This document shows positions 8,712 to 17,964 of a stretch of 64,000 bases of DNA, one piece after another. The DNA comes from JBBPZA01 sp963728925 (GTDB lineage Bacteria; Actinomycetota; Thermoleophilia; Solirubrobacterales; Solirubrobacteraceae): assembly GCA_963728925.1 (NCBI GenBank), contig CAVSMB010000001.1, positions 32,035-96,034 of the forward strand. Direction: 5' to 3'. The notes below the pieces were generated by a model. It saw only the letters and a program-made list of their open reading frames with translations, was not told the DNA's origin and searched no databases. Within the stretch, counting starts at the first letter, position 1. Each line of letters opens with the position of its first letter. The position numbers and the translations under genes are program-made.

Positions 8712-9574
8712 GTACGCCCGAGTACGAGGCGCGCCGCGAGGCCGCACTCGCCGCCGGCGCCCACCACTCCCTGGCCAACACCGTCCGCCGCTTCTCGCAC
8801 GGCTCCCGCGTTCCCGGCTGGGACGACGCGGTCGACCTCGACAAGGATCCCGCGGCCATCCCCGACCCGGCGACGACGCCGGTACCCGAGGAGCTTCGCG
8901 CGACGATCGAGGGCTACATGGCGCGCTACCCCGACCGGCGCTCGGCCTCGCTCCCGGCGCTGGCCGCCGCGCAGCGCGTGCACGGCTGGTGCTCGCCCGA
9001 GGCCATCGACCAGGTCGCCTGCGTCATGCGGCTGACGCCCGGCTACCTCGTGGCCCTCTCGACCTTCTACGACATGTTCAAGAACGAGCCCTTCGGCCGC
9101 CACGAGGTCTACGTGTGCACGAACATCTCGTGCTCGCTGCGCGGTGCGGACGAGGTCTATGCCGCGATGCTCGAGGCGGCCGCCGACGACCCCGACGTCC
9201 ACGTCGTCTCCTTCGAGTGCCTGGGCGCGTGCGACATCGCGCCAATGGCCTCGGTCGACGGCGTCTACGTCGGCCCGCTCTCCACCGAGGACCCGCGAAC
9301 GATCGTGGAGGACTTGGCGGCCGGCCGCGCGGTGCTCGAGCACAAGCAGCTGCGCCTGCGCCGGTCGGCGGACCCCGATGCCAACTCGCAGGACTTCGAG
9401 GCCGCCGAGCCGCCGTCGTTCGTAGGGCAGGCGGACGCAGCGGCCCCGGTGACCGATCCCGCGGCGGGGACGGCCGGACCGCCGATGGAAGGGGTCGACC
9501 GCCCCGACCCGGGCGCCGCGCCCGATCCCCCACCCCTCCGCGACACACAGGACAAGGACGAGCCCAGGCCATGA
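8708..9574 (+). CDS. nuoE: NADH-quinone oxidoreductase subunit E
   Basis: 288 residues, the 24-kDa-type subunit with 2Fe-2S cluster N1a. Ligands are Cys137 and Cys142 (VCTNISCSLRG) and Cys171 and Cys175 (FECLGACDIAPM). The thioredoxin-like domain is preceded by helical segments (SLPALAAAQRVHGWCS). The protein is longer than the usual 160-230 residues: about 70 N-terminal residues and a Pro/Ala/Asp-rich C-terminal tail from about residue 225 appear disordered. GTG start at 8708 overlaps nuoD; the stop overlaps nuoF (ATGA). Confidence 0.96.
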   Translation: MSTPEYEARREAALAAGAHHSLANTVRRFSHGSRVPGWDDAVDLDKDPAAIPDPATTPVPEELRATIEGYMARYPDRRSASLPALAAAQRVHGWCSPEAIDQVACVMRLTPGYLVALSTFYDMFKNEPFGRHEVYVCTNISCSLRGADEVYAAMLEAAADDPDVHVVSFECLGACDIAPMASVDGVYVGPLSTEDPRTIVEDLAAGRAVLEHKQLRLRRSADPDANSQDFEAAEPPSFVGQADAAAPVTDPAAGTAGPPMEGVDRPDPGAAPDPPPLRDTQDKDEPRP

Positions 9575-10914
9575 AGCTCCTGTTCGAGAACATCGACGAG
9601 CCCGGCCTCAACACCATCGAGGTCTACCAGCGCCGCGGCGGCTACAGCTCGCTGCGCAAGGCGTTCGCGATGCCCCGCGAGGAGGTGCTGGCGAACCTCG
9701 AGAGCTCGGGCCTGCGCGGCCGCGGCGGCGCCGGCTTCCAGATGGGCAAGAAGGTCTCCTTCATCCCCCAGGGCGCCATGGACAAGTACCTGGTCTGCAA
9801 CGCCGACGAGTCCGAGCCCGGCGCCTTCAAGGACCGCGAGCTGCTGCAGAAGAACCCGCACCAGCTGATCGAGGGCATCATCATCGGCGCCTACGCGGCC
9901 GGCGCGAACCGCTCGTTCATCTTCATCCGCGGCGAGTACGCCTACCAGGCCGACATCCTCGACGCGGCGGTCGCCGAGGCCGAGGCGGCGGGCTTCCTCG
10001 GCGAGCGCATCCTGGGGTCGAGCCACGACCTCAGCCTCGTCGTGCACCGCGGCGCCGGCGCCTACATCTGCGGCGAGGAGACCGCGCTGCTGGACTCGCT
10101 GGAGGGCAAGCGCGGCAACCCGCGCCTCAAGCCGCCCTTCCCGGCCAATCAGGGGCTCTACCAGGGGCCGACGCTGATCAACAACGTCGAGACCCTGAGC
10201 AACGTGCCCCACATCCTCGAGCTCGGAGGCGAGGAGTACGCCAAGCTCGGCGTGCAGTCCTCCACCGGCACGAAGGTCGTCTCGGTCTCGGGCAACGTGC
10301 GCCGGCCCGGCAACTACGAGATCGAGCTCGGCATCCCGAGCCGCGAGATCATCTACGGCCTCGCCGGCGGCCCGCCCGAGGGTCGCGATATCAAGCTGTG
10401 GTTCCCGGGCGGCTCGTCCTCCCCGGTGCTCAAGAAGGAGGACCTCGACCTCGCCTACGACTTCGACACGATGGCCAAGGCGGGCTCGATGCTCGGCTCG
10501 GGCTCGCTCATCGTGGTCGACGACTCGATCCCGGTGGTCGAGGTCGCCAAGAAGGTCGCGAAGTTCTACAAGCACGAGTCCTGCGGCAAGTGCAGCCCGT
10601 GCCGCGAGGGCACCAACTGGACGGTCAAGATGCTCGAGCGCATCGACAACGGCGAGGCGACGCCGATGGACCTCGACATCCTCGCCTCGGTCCAGGAGCA
10701 GATCATCGGCCACTGCCTCTGCGTCCTGGGCGACTCGATGGCGATGCCGATCGGCGCGATGGTCGCGAAGTTCCGCGAGGAGTTCGAAGAGCACATCGAG
10801 GCCGCGCGCGAGCGCAACCTGCGCACGACGGTGTCGCCCCACCCGCTGCCGCTCGAGGGCGTGCACGCGCCCTTCGCGGGCGCCTATCACCGGCCGACGG
10901 TGGAGACGGCCTGA
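9571..10914 (+). CDS. nuoF: NADH-quinone oxidoreductase subunit F (NADH-binding)
   Basis: 447 residues, the 51-kDa-type subunit holding the NADH site, FMN and cluster N3. GLRGRGGAGFQMGKK is the glycine-rich nucleotide loop, and CNADESEPGAFKDRELL and GAGAYICGEETALLDSLEG line the flavin pocket. The 4Fe-4S ligands are Cys338, Cys341 and Cys344 (ESCGKCSPCREG) and Cys384 (LCVLGD). This is the electron entry point of complex I. The ATG at 9571 overlaps the nuoE stop. Confidence 0.97.
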   Translation: MKLLFENIDEPGLNTIEVYQRRGGYSSLRKAFAMPREEVLANLESSGLRGRGGAGFQMGKKVSFIPQGAMDKYLVCNADESEPGAFKDRELLQKNPHQLIEGIIIGAYAAGANRSFIFIRGEYAYQADILDAAVAEAEAAGFLGERILGSSHDLSLVVHRGAGAYICGEETALLDSLEGKRGNPRLKPPFPANQGLYQGPTLINNVETLSNVPHILELGGEEYAKLGVQSSTGTKVVSVSGNVRRPGNYEIELGIPSREIIYGLAGGPPEGRDIKLWFPGGSSSPVLKKEDLDLAYDFDTMAKAGSMLGSGSLIVVDDSIPVVEVAKKVAKFYKHESCGKCSPCREGTNWTVKMLERIDNGEATPMDLDILASVQEQIIGHCLCVLGDSMAMPIGAMVAKFREEFEEHIEAARERNLRTTVSPHPLPLEGVHAPFAGAYHRPTVETA

Positions 10915-10915
10915 C

Positions 10916-13405
10916 GTGCCGCGCCCCGACCAGCAGATGGTGAGCTTCACCATCGACGGCCGTGACGTCACCGCGCCCGAGAACGCGATGCTGGTCGACG
11001 GCGCCAAGTACGGCGACGTCGAGATCCCCGTCTTCTGCTACGAGCCCAAGCTCGGGCAGCCCGTCGGCGCGTGCCGCATGTGCCTGGTGGAGATCGAGGG
11101 CATCCCCAAGCTCCAGACCGCCTGCTCGACGGCGGTCAAGGACGGGATGGTCGTCAACACCTCGACCGACCGTGTTCGCGAGGCTCAGCAGTCGGTCGTC
11201 GAGTTCCTGCTCGTCAACCACCCGCTCGACTGCCCGGTGTGCGACAAGGGCGGCGAATGCCCGCTGCAGGACATCACCTTCGGCTGGGGCCTCGGGACCT
11301 CGCGCTTCATCGAGCCCAAGCGCCACTTCAAGAAGCCGCTCGCGCTCTCCCCGCTCGTCGCCATCGACCGCGAGCGCTGCATCCTCTGCTACCGCTGCGT
11401 GCGCTTCTCGCAGGAGATCTCCGAGGACTACCAGCTCGTGCTGCTCGAGCGCGGCGCCGACTCCTTCGTCGGCACCTTCGACGGGCACCCCTACGTCGCG
11501 CCCTTCAGCGGCAACATCACCGAGCTGTGCCCGGTCGGCGCGCTGACCAACACCGCCTACCGCTTTCGCGCGCGCCCGTGGGACATCGAGAACGCCGGCT
11601 CGGTGTGCACCCTCTGCCCCGCCCAGTGCAACGTCACCTTCACGGTGCGCGACGACCGCGTGATGCGCGTGCTCGCGCGCGACAACGCCGAGGTCGACGA
11701 CGGCTGGCTGTGCGACAAGGGCCGCTACGCCTTCCAGTCGATGCACGTCGACGATCGCATCACCGCGCCGATGGTGCGCGAGGGCGGGGCGCTGCGCGAG
11801 ACCACGTGGGAGCGCGCCCTGGAAGCCGCAGCGTCCGGGTTGTCGCGGGCCCGCGGTCGCGTCGGCGCCCTCGCCGGCGGCGGCGCCTCCAACGAGGAGG
11901 GCTTCCTGCTCTCGCGGCTGCTGCGCGACGGGCTGGACTCCGCGGATCTCGACTCGCGCGCCGACACCGCGCTGCCGCTGGACCTCGACCGGGCGCTGGC
12001 CGCCCCCGCCCTGCAGGCCCGGGTCTCCGACCTCGAGTTCGCCGACGCGGTGCTCGTGCTCGACTGCGAGCCCGTCGACGACGCGCCGATCCTCGACCTG
12101 CGCCTGCGCAAGGGCGTGCGCCGCCGGCACACTCCGCTTGCGATCGTCTCGAGCCGCCCGAGCTCGCTCGACCCCAACGCGGGCGTCTCGCACCGCGTGC
12201 CGCCCGGGACCGGCGAGGCGGTGCTCGCCGCACTGGACGCCGCGCTGACCCGGAGTGGTGATCTCGATCGCCTCGCCGCCGGCGCCGGTCTCGAGGCCGG
12301 CGGCGTCCGCGAGCTCGCGGAGGTGCTTGGGGGTGGCCCCGACGTCGTGATCCTCTACGGCGAGCGGCTGCTCGCCGGGCCGCGCGGGCCGCACGCCGCC
12401 CGCGCGCTGCTCAACGTCGCCGGGCGCCTGGGCCTCGCCTCGGCCGGCGGCGCGGGGCTTCTCGCCGTGCCCGAAGCGGCCAACGGCCGCGGGCTGCGCG
12501 AGGCGGGCGTCCTGCCGACCGCGGGCCCGGGCCTCGCCGCCGCCGCCGCGGAGGGGCGCGGCGCGCGCGGGATCGCCCAGGGCCTCGCGGACGGCGAGCT
12601 GGCCGCCCTCTACCTGCTCGACGTCGACCCGCTGCGAACCCACCCCGACCGCGGCCTGTGGGAGGTCGCGCTGGAGCGGGCCACCACGGTCGTCGTCCAC
12701 GCCGAGCAGCTGACCGAGGCCGTCGAGCGCTTCGCCACCGTGGTCTTCCCCGCCGAGGCCTACGCCGAGAAGGAGGGCACGCTCGTGCACCCCGACGGCC
12801 GCGTCCAGCGCCTGCGCCAGGCCATCGGCCGCCCCCAGGACGTGCGCGCCGGCTGGCAGGTGATCGCCGACGTCGCGCGCGCCGTCGGCCTCGACCTCGG
12901 CGTGCTGACGAGCTCGATGGCCAGCCGGCAGCTCTTCGAAGCCGTCCCCTTCTACGCCGGCCTGACCCTCGAGGAGCTCGGCGGCCGCGGCGAGCGCTGG
13001 CCCGACCGCGAGCAGGCCTCCGCGGCGCCCGGGGCCGAGCCCGGCCCCTTCGAGCTCGAGTCGCCGCCCGCCGCCGCCGAAGCCAACGGTGCGCTGCGCC
13101 TCGGCCGCTACCGGTCGATCTGGGCCGCGCCCGAGGTGGAGGTCTCGCCCGCGCTGAAGTTCCTCGCCGCCCGCCAACTCATCGAGCTGTCGCCCGCCGA
13201 CGCCGAGCGCCGCGGGATCGCCAACGGCGACGAGGTCGAGGTCGCTGCCAACGGCCACGTCGTCCGTGGCGTCGCGGCCCTGCGGGCGCGCGCGCCCGAG
13301 TCGACCGTCTTCGTCGCCGAGGGCCTCGCCCAGGACGGCGGCAACCTCCTCGACGAGCCGCTCGCCGACGTGCGCCTCTACGCCCACCGGGAGACGCCCG
13401 CGTGA
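10916..13405 (+). CDS. nuoG: NADH-quinone oxidoreductase subunit G
   Basis: 829 residues, the large iron-sulfur subunit. The N-terminal 2Fe-2S domain has FCYEPKLGQPVGACRMC; then HPLDCPVCDKGGECPLQD, ERCILCYRCVRFSQE and CTLCPAQCNVTF supply the further clusters. The rest is a degenerate molybdopterin-oxidoreductase domain, ending in an Asp-decarboxylase-like barrel (SPADAERRGIANGDEVEV) as in formate dehydrogenase relatives. The 4Fe-4S motif CTLCPAQC is kept, implying an N7-like cluster. GTG start at 10916, one base after the nuoF stop. The end overlaps nuoH (GTGA). Confidence 0.96.
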   Translation: MPRPDQQMVSFTIDGRDVTAPENAMLVDGAKYGDVEIPVFCYEPKLGQPVGACRMCLVEIEGIPKLQTACSTAVKDGMVVNTSTDRVREAQQSVVEFLLVNHPLDCPVCDKGGECPLQDITFGWGLGTSRFIEPKRHFKKPLALSPLVAIDRERCILCYRCVRFSQEISEDYQLVLLERGADSFVGTFDGHPYVAPFSGNITELCPVGALTNTAYRFRARPWDIENAGSVCTLCPAQCNVTFTVRDDRVMRVLARDNAEVDDGWLCDKGRYAFQSMHVDDRITAPMVREGGALRETTWERALEAAASGLSRARGRVGALAGGGASNEEGFLLSRLLRDGLDSADLDSRADTALPLDLDRALAAPALQARVSDLEFADAVLVLDCEPVDDAPILDLRLRKGVRRRHTPLAIVSSRPSSLDPNAGVSHRVPPGTGEAVLAALDAALTRSGDLDRLAAGAGLEAGGVRELAEVLGGGPDVVILYGERLLAGPRGPHAARALLNVAGRLGLASAGGAGLLAVPEAANGRGLREAGVLPTAGPGLAAAAAEGRGARGIAQGLADGELAALYLLDVDPLRTHPDRGLWEVALERATTVVVHAEQLTEAVERFATVVFPAEAYAEKEGTLVHPDGRVQRLRQAIGRPQDVRAGWQVIADVARAVGLDLGVLTSSMASRQLFEAVPFYAGLTLEELGGRGERWPDREQASAAPGAEPGPFELESPPAAAEANGALRLGRYRSIWAAPEVEVSPALKFLAARQLIELSPADAERRGIANGDEVEVAANGHVVRGVAALRARAPESTVFVAEGLAQDGGNLLDEPLADVRLYAHRETPA

Positions 13406-14433
13406 CCGTGAACCTCGCGACCGCCGGCCAGTACGAGCAGTGGTGGATCCAGATCATCAAGGCCGTCATCATCTTCGCCGTCGGGGTGCAGCTCGTCCCG
13501 ATCGTGCTCGTCGCCGAGCGCAAGCTCCTGGGGCGCTTCCAGTCGCGCTACGGCCCCAACCGCGTTGGCCTCTTCGGCGCGCTCCAGCCGATCGCCGACA
13601 TCGGCAAGCTGCTCTTCAAAGAGCAGTTCCGCACCCGCACCTCGGTCGGCTTCATCTTCGCGCTCGCCCCGGTGATCTCGATCGTCGCGGCAGCGGCCAC
13701 GCTCGCGATCATCCCGTTCGGCCCCGTCGTCAACATCTTCGGCACCGACGTGGGGCTCTACGGGATCGACGTCTCGGTCGGGATCCTCTACGCCTTCGCC
13801 TTCAGCGCGATCGCCTTCTACGGGCTGATGCTCGGCGGCTGGGCGTCGGGCTCCAAGTACTCCTTCCTAGGCGCGATGCGCTCCGCCGCGCAGCTCATCT
13901 CCTACGAGGTGGCGCTCGCGCTGAGCCTCATCGGCGTGGTCTTCACCGCGGGAACCCTCTCGCTCCCCGCCATCGTCCAGGCGCAGGGCGGCATGTGGTA
14001 CTTCATCCCGCAGTTCGTCGGCTTCGTGGTGTTCATGGTCGCCGCCTTCGCCGAGACCAACCGCGCGCCCTTCGACCTCCCGGAGGCCGACGCCGAGCTC
14101 GTCGGCGGCTACAACACCGAGTACGGCGGCGGGCGCTTCGCCTCCTACTACTTCTCCGAATACCTGAACATGGTGGTGATCTCGGGGATCGCCGTGACGA
14201 TGTTCCTCGGCGGCTGGCTGCTGCCCTTCGGCATCCACCCGCCGGCGTGGGTCTACCCCATCGTCGTCATCGCGAAGATCGGGGTCGTCGTCTTCTTCTT
14301 CATCTGGATCCGCGCGACGCTCCCGCGCCTGCGCTACGACCAGCTCATGAGCCTGGGCTGGAAGGTCCTGCTTCCCCTGGCCACGCTCAACGCCCTCGTG
14401 ACGGCGATCGTCGTCGTCGTGGCCTACGACTAG
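13402..14433 (+). CDS. nuoH: NADH-quinone oxidoreductase subunit H
   Basis: 343 residues with about eight transmembrane helices. AERKLLGRFQSRYGPNRVG and EADAELVGGYNTEYGGGRF are the conserved loops at the quinone entry and the first proton channel. It links the peripheral and membrane arms. GTG at 13402 overlaps the nuoG stop; another GTG at 13408 is also possible. Confidence 0.97.
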   Translation: MTVNLATAGQYEQWWIQIIKAVIIFAVGVQLVPIVLVAERKLLGRFQSRYGPNRVGLFGALQPIADIGKLLFKEQFRTRTSVGFIFALAPVISIVAAAATLAIIPFGPVVNIFGTDVGLYGIDVSVGILYAFAFSAIAFYGLMLGGWASGSKYSFLGAMRSAAQLISYEVALALSLIGVVFTAGTLSLPAIVQAQGGMWYFIPQFVGFVVFMVAAFAETNRAPFDLPEADAELVGGYNTEYGGGRFASYYFSEYLNMVVISGIAVTMFLGGWLLPFGIHPPAWVYPIVVIAKIGVVVFFFIWIRATLPRLRYDQLMSLGWKVLLPLATLNALVTAIVVVVAYD

Positions 14434-14441
14434 GAGACCCC

Positions 14442-14975
14442 ATGGCCTGGAACCCCGGCGACGACGTCATCTCGGTGCAGCGGGGCCCGAGCCCCGGCGG
14501 CGCCGGCGGGCTGTACCGCGCCTTCGGTGAGACGCTGCGCGGCCTGAAGACGACCTTCAGGCAGGCGCTCATCAAGCCGGTGACCGTGCAGTACCCCGAG
14601 GAGAAGCAGCCCGTCTACCCCCGCTTCCGCGGTCGCCACCGGCTGCACCGCTTCGAGGACACGGGCCTGGAGAAGTGCGTCGGGTGCTCGCTGTGCGCGG
14701 CGGCGTGTCCGTCGGACTGCATCCGTGTGGTGGCCGCCGAGAACGAGCCCGACCATCCCGTGTCCGCGGGCGAGCGCTACGCGGCGGTCTATGAGATCAA
14801 CCTCGCGCGCTGCATCTTCTGCGGCTACTGCGAGATCGCCTGCCCGTTCGACGCGATCACGATGGGCCACGACTACGAGATGTCCGACTACCACCGGTCG
14901 GACCTGATCTTCACGAAGGAGATGCTGCTCGCCGAGCCGCTCGAGCGCACGCCGCTGAAGCGTGCGGGCGAATAA
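14442..14975 (+). CDS. nuoI: NADH-quinone oxidoreductase subunit I
   Basis: 177 residues with two 4Fe-4S ferredoxin motifs: EKCVGCSLCAAACPSDC and ARCIFCGYCEIACPFD, which hold clusters N6a and N6b on the path to N2. The ATG at 14442 has the Shine-Dalgarno-like TAGGAGA eight bases upstream, which also contains the nuoH stop. About 60 residues precede the first cluster motif, typical for the family. Confidence 0.97.
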   Translation: MAWNPGDDVISVQRGPSPGGAGGLYRAFGETLRGLKTTFRQALIKPVTVQYPEEKQPVYPRFRGRHRLHRFEDTGLEKCVGCSLCAAACPSDCIRVVAAENEPDHPVSAGERYAAVYEINLARCIFCGYCEIACPFDAITMGHDYEMSDYHRSDLIFTKEMLLAEPLERTPLKRAGE

Positions 14976-14987
14976 TCTGCGCTCGCG

Positions 14988-15653
14988 ATGGCGGAGCTGC
15001 TGTTCTTCATCGCAGGGATCGGCGCGATTGCCGGAGCGATCGGCGTCGTGGTCCTGCGCAACCCGTTCTACAGCGTCCTCGCGCTCGTCTTCCACCTGCT
15101 CTCGCTCGCCGCGCTGTTCCTGCTGCTGCGGGCCGAGTTCGTCGCCGCCGCGCAGGTCGTCGTCTACGCGGGCGCGGTCATGGTCCTCTACGTGTTCGTG
15201 GTGTCCTACGTCGGCGGCGCCGACGAACCGCTGTCGATCACCGGCGGGCCCGGGCTGCGCGCCGCCGCCCCGATCTTCGCCGGTGCCCTGTTCATCGAGC
15301 TGTGCATCGCCACGCTCGGCTCGGGGCTGAAGGCGATCAACTCCGAGGGCGCGCCCTACCAGGCGGGCTTCGGCACCCCCGAGGAGATCGGGCGCTTGCT
15401 GCTCACCGACTTCCTGCTGCCCTTCGAGGTCGCCTCCTACCTGCTGCTCGTGGCGGCCGTCGGCGGCGTCGTCCTGGCCCGGCGCCGGCGCGGGCTGGAG
15501 GGCATGCCCGAGGTCCCGGCCGCCGAGGTCACCGCCGGCGAGGTCGCAGCGCGGCCGGAGACGGGCACGCTCGCCGAGGTCGCCGGCGGCCCGCCGACGG
15601 TCGGGCGACAGGGGCGCGAGGAGCCGCCGCCGGCCGGGGTCGGGGGCTGGTAG
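14988..15653 (+). CDS. nuoJ: NADH-quinone oxidoreductase subunit J
   Basis: 221 residues with five transmembrane helices in the first 165 residues. AAQVVVYAGAVMVLYVFVVS is the conserved helix 3 carrying the pi-bulge region important for coupling. The last 55 residues form a Pro/Glu/Gly-rich hydrophilic tail absent from standard NuoJ. It sits in the membrane arm between NuoH and NuoK. Twelve bases separate it from nuoI. Confidence 0.95.
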   Translation: MAELLFFIAGIGAIAGAIGVVVLRNPFYSVLALVFHLLSLAALFLLLRAEFVAAAQVVVYAGAVMVLYVFVVSYVGGADEPLSITGGPGLRAAAPIFAGALFIELCIATLGSGLKAINSEGAPYQAGFGTPEEIGRLLLTDFLLPFEVASYLLLVAAVGGVVLARRRRGLEGMPEVPAAEVTAGEVAARPETGTLAEVAGGPPTVGRQGREEPPPAGVGGW

Positions 15654-15655
15654 GC

Positions 15656-15955
15656 GTGAACATCGGCTGGTACCTCGCCGTCTCCGCGCTGATCTTCTGC
15701 ATCGGCGCCGCCGGCGTGCTCGTGCGCCGCAACCCGCTCGTGATCCTGCTCTGCCTCGAGCTGATGCTCAACGCCGGCAACCTCGCGCTGATCGCCTTCG
15801 CGCGCATGCACGGCAACGGCGACGGCCAGATCTTCGCGATCATCGTCATGGTCGTCGCCGCCTGCGAGGTCACCATCGGGCTCGGGCTGATCGTCGCCAT
15901 GTACCGCCGCCGGCTGCCCATCGACGTCGACGAGCTGCGGGAGCTGCAGGGCTGA
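15656..15955 (+). CDS. nuoK: NADH-quinone oxidoreductase subunit K
   Basis: 99 residues, three transmembrane helices. LCLELMLNAGNLAL contains the conserved membrane Glu of helix 2 used in proton translocation, and VVAACEVTIGLGLIVAMYR the second conserved Glu. MrpC-like subunit. GTG at 15656, two bases after the nuoJ stop; the end overlaps nuoL by one base (TGATG). Confidence 0.97.
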   Translation: MNIGWYLAVSALIFCIGAAGVLVRRNPLVILLCLELMLNAGNLALIAFARMHGNGDGQIFAIIVMVVAACEVTIGLGLIVAMYRRRLPIDVDELRELQG

Positions 15956-17964
15956 TGAAGACGATGGAGACCGCCGCCTGGCTCGTCCTGCTCTTCCCGC
16001 TCACCGGCTGCGTCCTCATCTCGCTGCTCTTCAACCGCCTGCCCGGCAAGGCGGCGGGCTGGCTGGGAACGCTCGCGATCGCCGCCGCCTTCGTGAGCTC
16101 GGTGGTCGTCCTGGTCAAGCTCCAGGACCTGCCCGCCGACTCGCGCCAGCAGGTCTTCGTGGCGTGGGACTACGCGAAGACGGTCGGGGTCGACGCCCAG
16201 CTCTCGATCCTCATCGACCCGCTCGCGGTCTACATGATGCTCGTCGTCAGCGGGGTCTCGACGCTGATCCACCTCTACTCGGTGGCCTACATGGGGTCGG
16301 ACCGCGGCTACTCGCGCTTCTTCGCCTACCTGAACTTCTTCGTCTTCTCGATGCTCGTGCTGGTCATGGCCGGGAACTTCGTGATCCTCATCGTCGGCTG
16401 GGCGTTCGTGGGCGCGGCGTCCTACCTACTGATCTCCTTCTGGTACCGGCGCAGCACCGCCACCCGCGCGGGCATCAAGGCGTTCGTGATCAACGTCGTG
16501 GGCGACGTCGGCCTCGTGCTCGGCACCTTCTTCATCTTCCGCCGCACGGGCACGCTGGACTTCCTGGGCGCCTTCCAGGAGGCCCCCGACGTGTTCGCGC
16601 GCAACGACGCCGACCTCGTGGCCGGATGCATCATGCTGCTGGTCGGGGCCTTCGCGAAGTCCGCCCAGGTGCCGTTGCACACGTGGCTGCCCGACGCCAT
16701 GGAGGGCCCCACCCCGGTCTCGGCGCTGATTCACGCGGCGACGATGGTCACCGCGGGCGTCTACCTCATCGCGCGCATGCACCCGCTCTTCGAGTTGGCC
16801 CCCGCCGCCGCCGACGTGGGCGCGGTCGTGGGCTGCCTGACGCTGCTCATCGCCGCGACGATCGGCCTCGCGGTCACCGACCTCAAACGGGTCATCGCCT
16901 ACTCGACGATGTCGCAGATCGGCTACATGATCATGGCCGTGTCGGCCGGCGCCTACGCCGCCGGGATGTTCCACCTCCTGACCCACGCCTTCTTCAAGGC
17001 GCTGCTCTTCATGGGCGCCGGCTCGATCATCGCCGCGATGGCCAACGAGCAGTCGCTGGACAAGATGGGGGGCTTTCGCAAGGCGCTGCCCTTCACCTAC
17101 CTGTGCTTCGTCGTCGGCGGCCTCGCGCTCTCGGGCGTGCCGCCTTTCTCGGGCTACTTCTCCAAGGACGAGATCCTCGCCGACATGGGGGCGTTCGGCG
17201 GCTGGCACTGGGCCCTCTACGTCGCGGGGTACGTCGGCGCGTTCCTCACCGCCGTCTACACGTTCCGGATGATCTTTCGCGCCTTCTGGGGGGATCCCGT
17301 CCCCGAGGCGCGCGAGCTCGAGGAGGGCCACATCCATCACGCCGAGCCCTTCAACCCGGCCTCCGGCGAGGCCGAGGACTCCGACGTCGGCTTCCCGGGG
17401 CCCGAGCACCACATCGCCGAGCGCGCGTTCCCGATGAAGGCGGCGATGACCGTGCTCGCGATCGGGGCGACCGGGCTCGGACTCCTGCAGATCCCCAACG
17501 TCGACGAGGTCATCACGAACTTCCTGGCGCCGAGCTTCGAGGGCTCGACGAGCTTCGAGGTGCACCCCTCCGACGGGCTGACCTATTTCGGGCTCGCGCT
17601 CGGCGCGGTCATCGGCGTGGCTGGCATCGCCACCGCGTACGTGATCTGGGTCGCGCGACCGGGAACCTCGACTCGCATCCGCGAGCGCGCCCGCGCCCTC
17701 TACGAGCTGTTCGTCAACAAGTGGTTCTTCGACGAGGCCATCGACCGCGTCTTCGTGCGTCCCGCGGCGTGGACGGGCCGCTTCGCCCAGCAGACCTTCG
17801 AGCGCGTGGTCGTCGACGGGGTCTTCGTCGGCGGGACGACGGCGGTGGTGCGGGCGGGCTCCTCGGCCGTGCGCGCGGTCCAGGACGGCTACCTGCGCGT
17901 GTACGCGGCCCTGCTGCTCGTCGGCCTCGCCGGCGTCGCCCTCTACTTCCTGATCGTCAGCTGA
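15955..17964 (+). CDS. nuoL: NADH-quinone oxidoreductase subunit L
   Basis: 669 residues, the distal antiporter-like proton pump. Conserved pieces are TWLPDAMEGPTPVSALIHAA (the discontinuous helix 7 region), AYSTMSQIGYM, and PPFSGYFSKDEI. The C-terminal 150 residues contain the long amphipathic helix HL and a last membrane helix. A hydrophilic, His/Glu-rich stretch (about residues 445-490) separates the helix bundle from HL. Confidence 0.97.
   Translation: MKTMETAAWLVLLFPLTGCVLISLLFNRLPGKAAGWLGTLAIAAAFVSSVVVLVKLQDLPADSRQQVFVAWDYAKTVGVDAQLSILIDPLAVYMMLVVSGVSTLIHLYSVAYMGSDRGYSRFFAYLNFFVFSMLVLVMAGNFVILIVGWAFVGAASYLLISFWYRRSTATRAGIKAFVINVVGDVGLVLGTFFIFRRTGTLDFLGAFQEAPDVFARNDADLVAGCIMLLVGAFAKSAQVPLHTWLPDAMEGPTPVSALIHAATMVTAGVYLIARMHPLFELAPAAADVGAVVGCLTLLIAATIGLAVTDLKRVIAYSTMSQIGYMIMAVSAGAYAAGMFHLLTHAFFKALLFMGAGSIIAAMANEQSLDKMGGFRKALPFTYLCFVVGGLALSGVPPFSGYFSKDEILADMGAFGGWHWALYVAGYVGAFLTAVYTFRMIFRAFWGDPVPEARELEEGHIHHAEPFNPASGEAEDSDVGFPGPEHHIAERAFPMKAAMTVLAIGATGLGLLQIPNVDEVITNFLAPSFEGSTSFEVHPSDGLTYFGLALGAVIGVAGIATAYVIWVARPGTSTRIRERARALYELFVNKWFFDEAIDRVFVRPAAWTGRFAQQTFERVVVDGVFVGGTTAVVRAGSSAVRAVQDGYLRVYAALLLVGLAGVALYFLIVS

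Noticed and set aside
10703..13387. 894-codon open frame on the minus strand
   Set aside because: It lies entirely antisense to nuoG (and the end of nuoF), which has clear iron-sulfur motifs. Its Arg/Gly/Ala/Val-rich composition is the usual shadow of GC-rich coding DNA.
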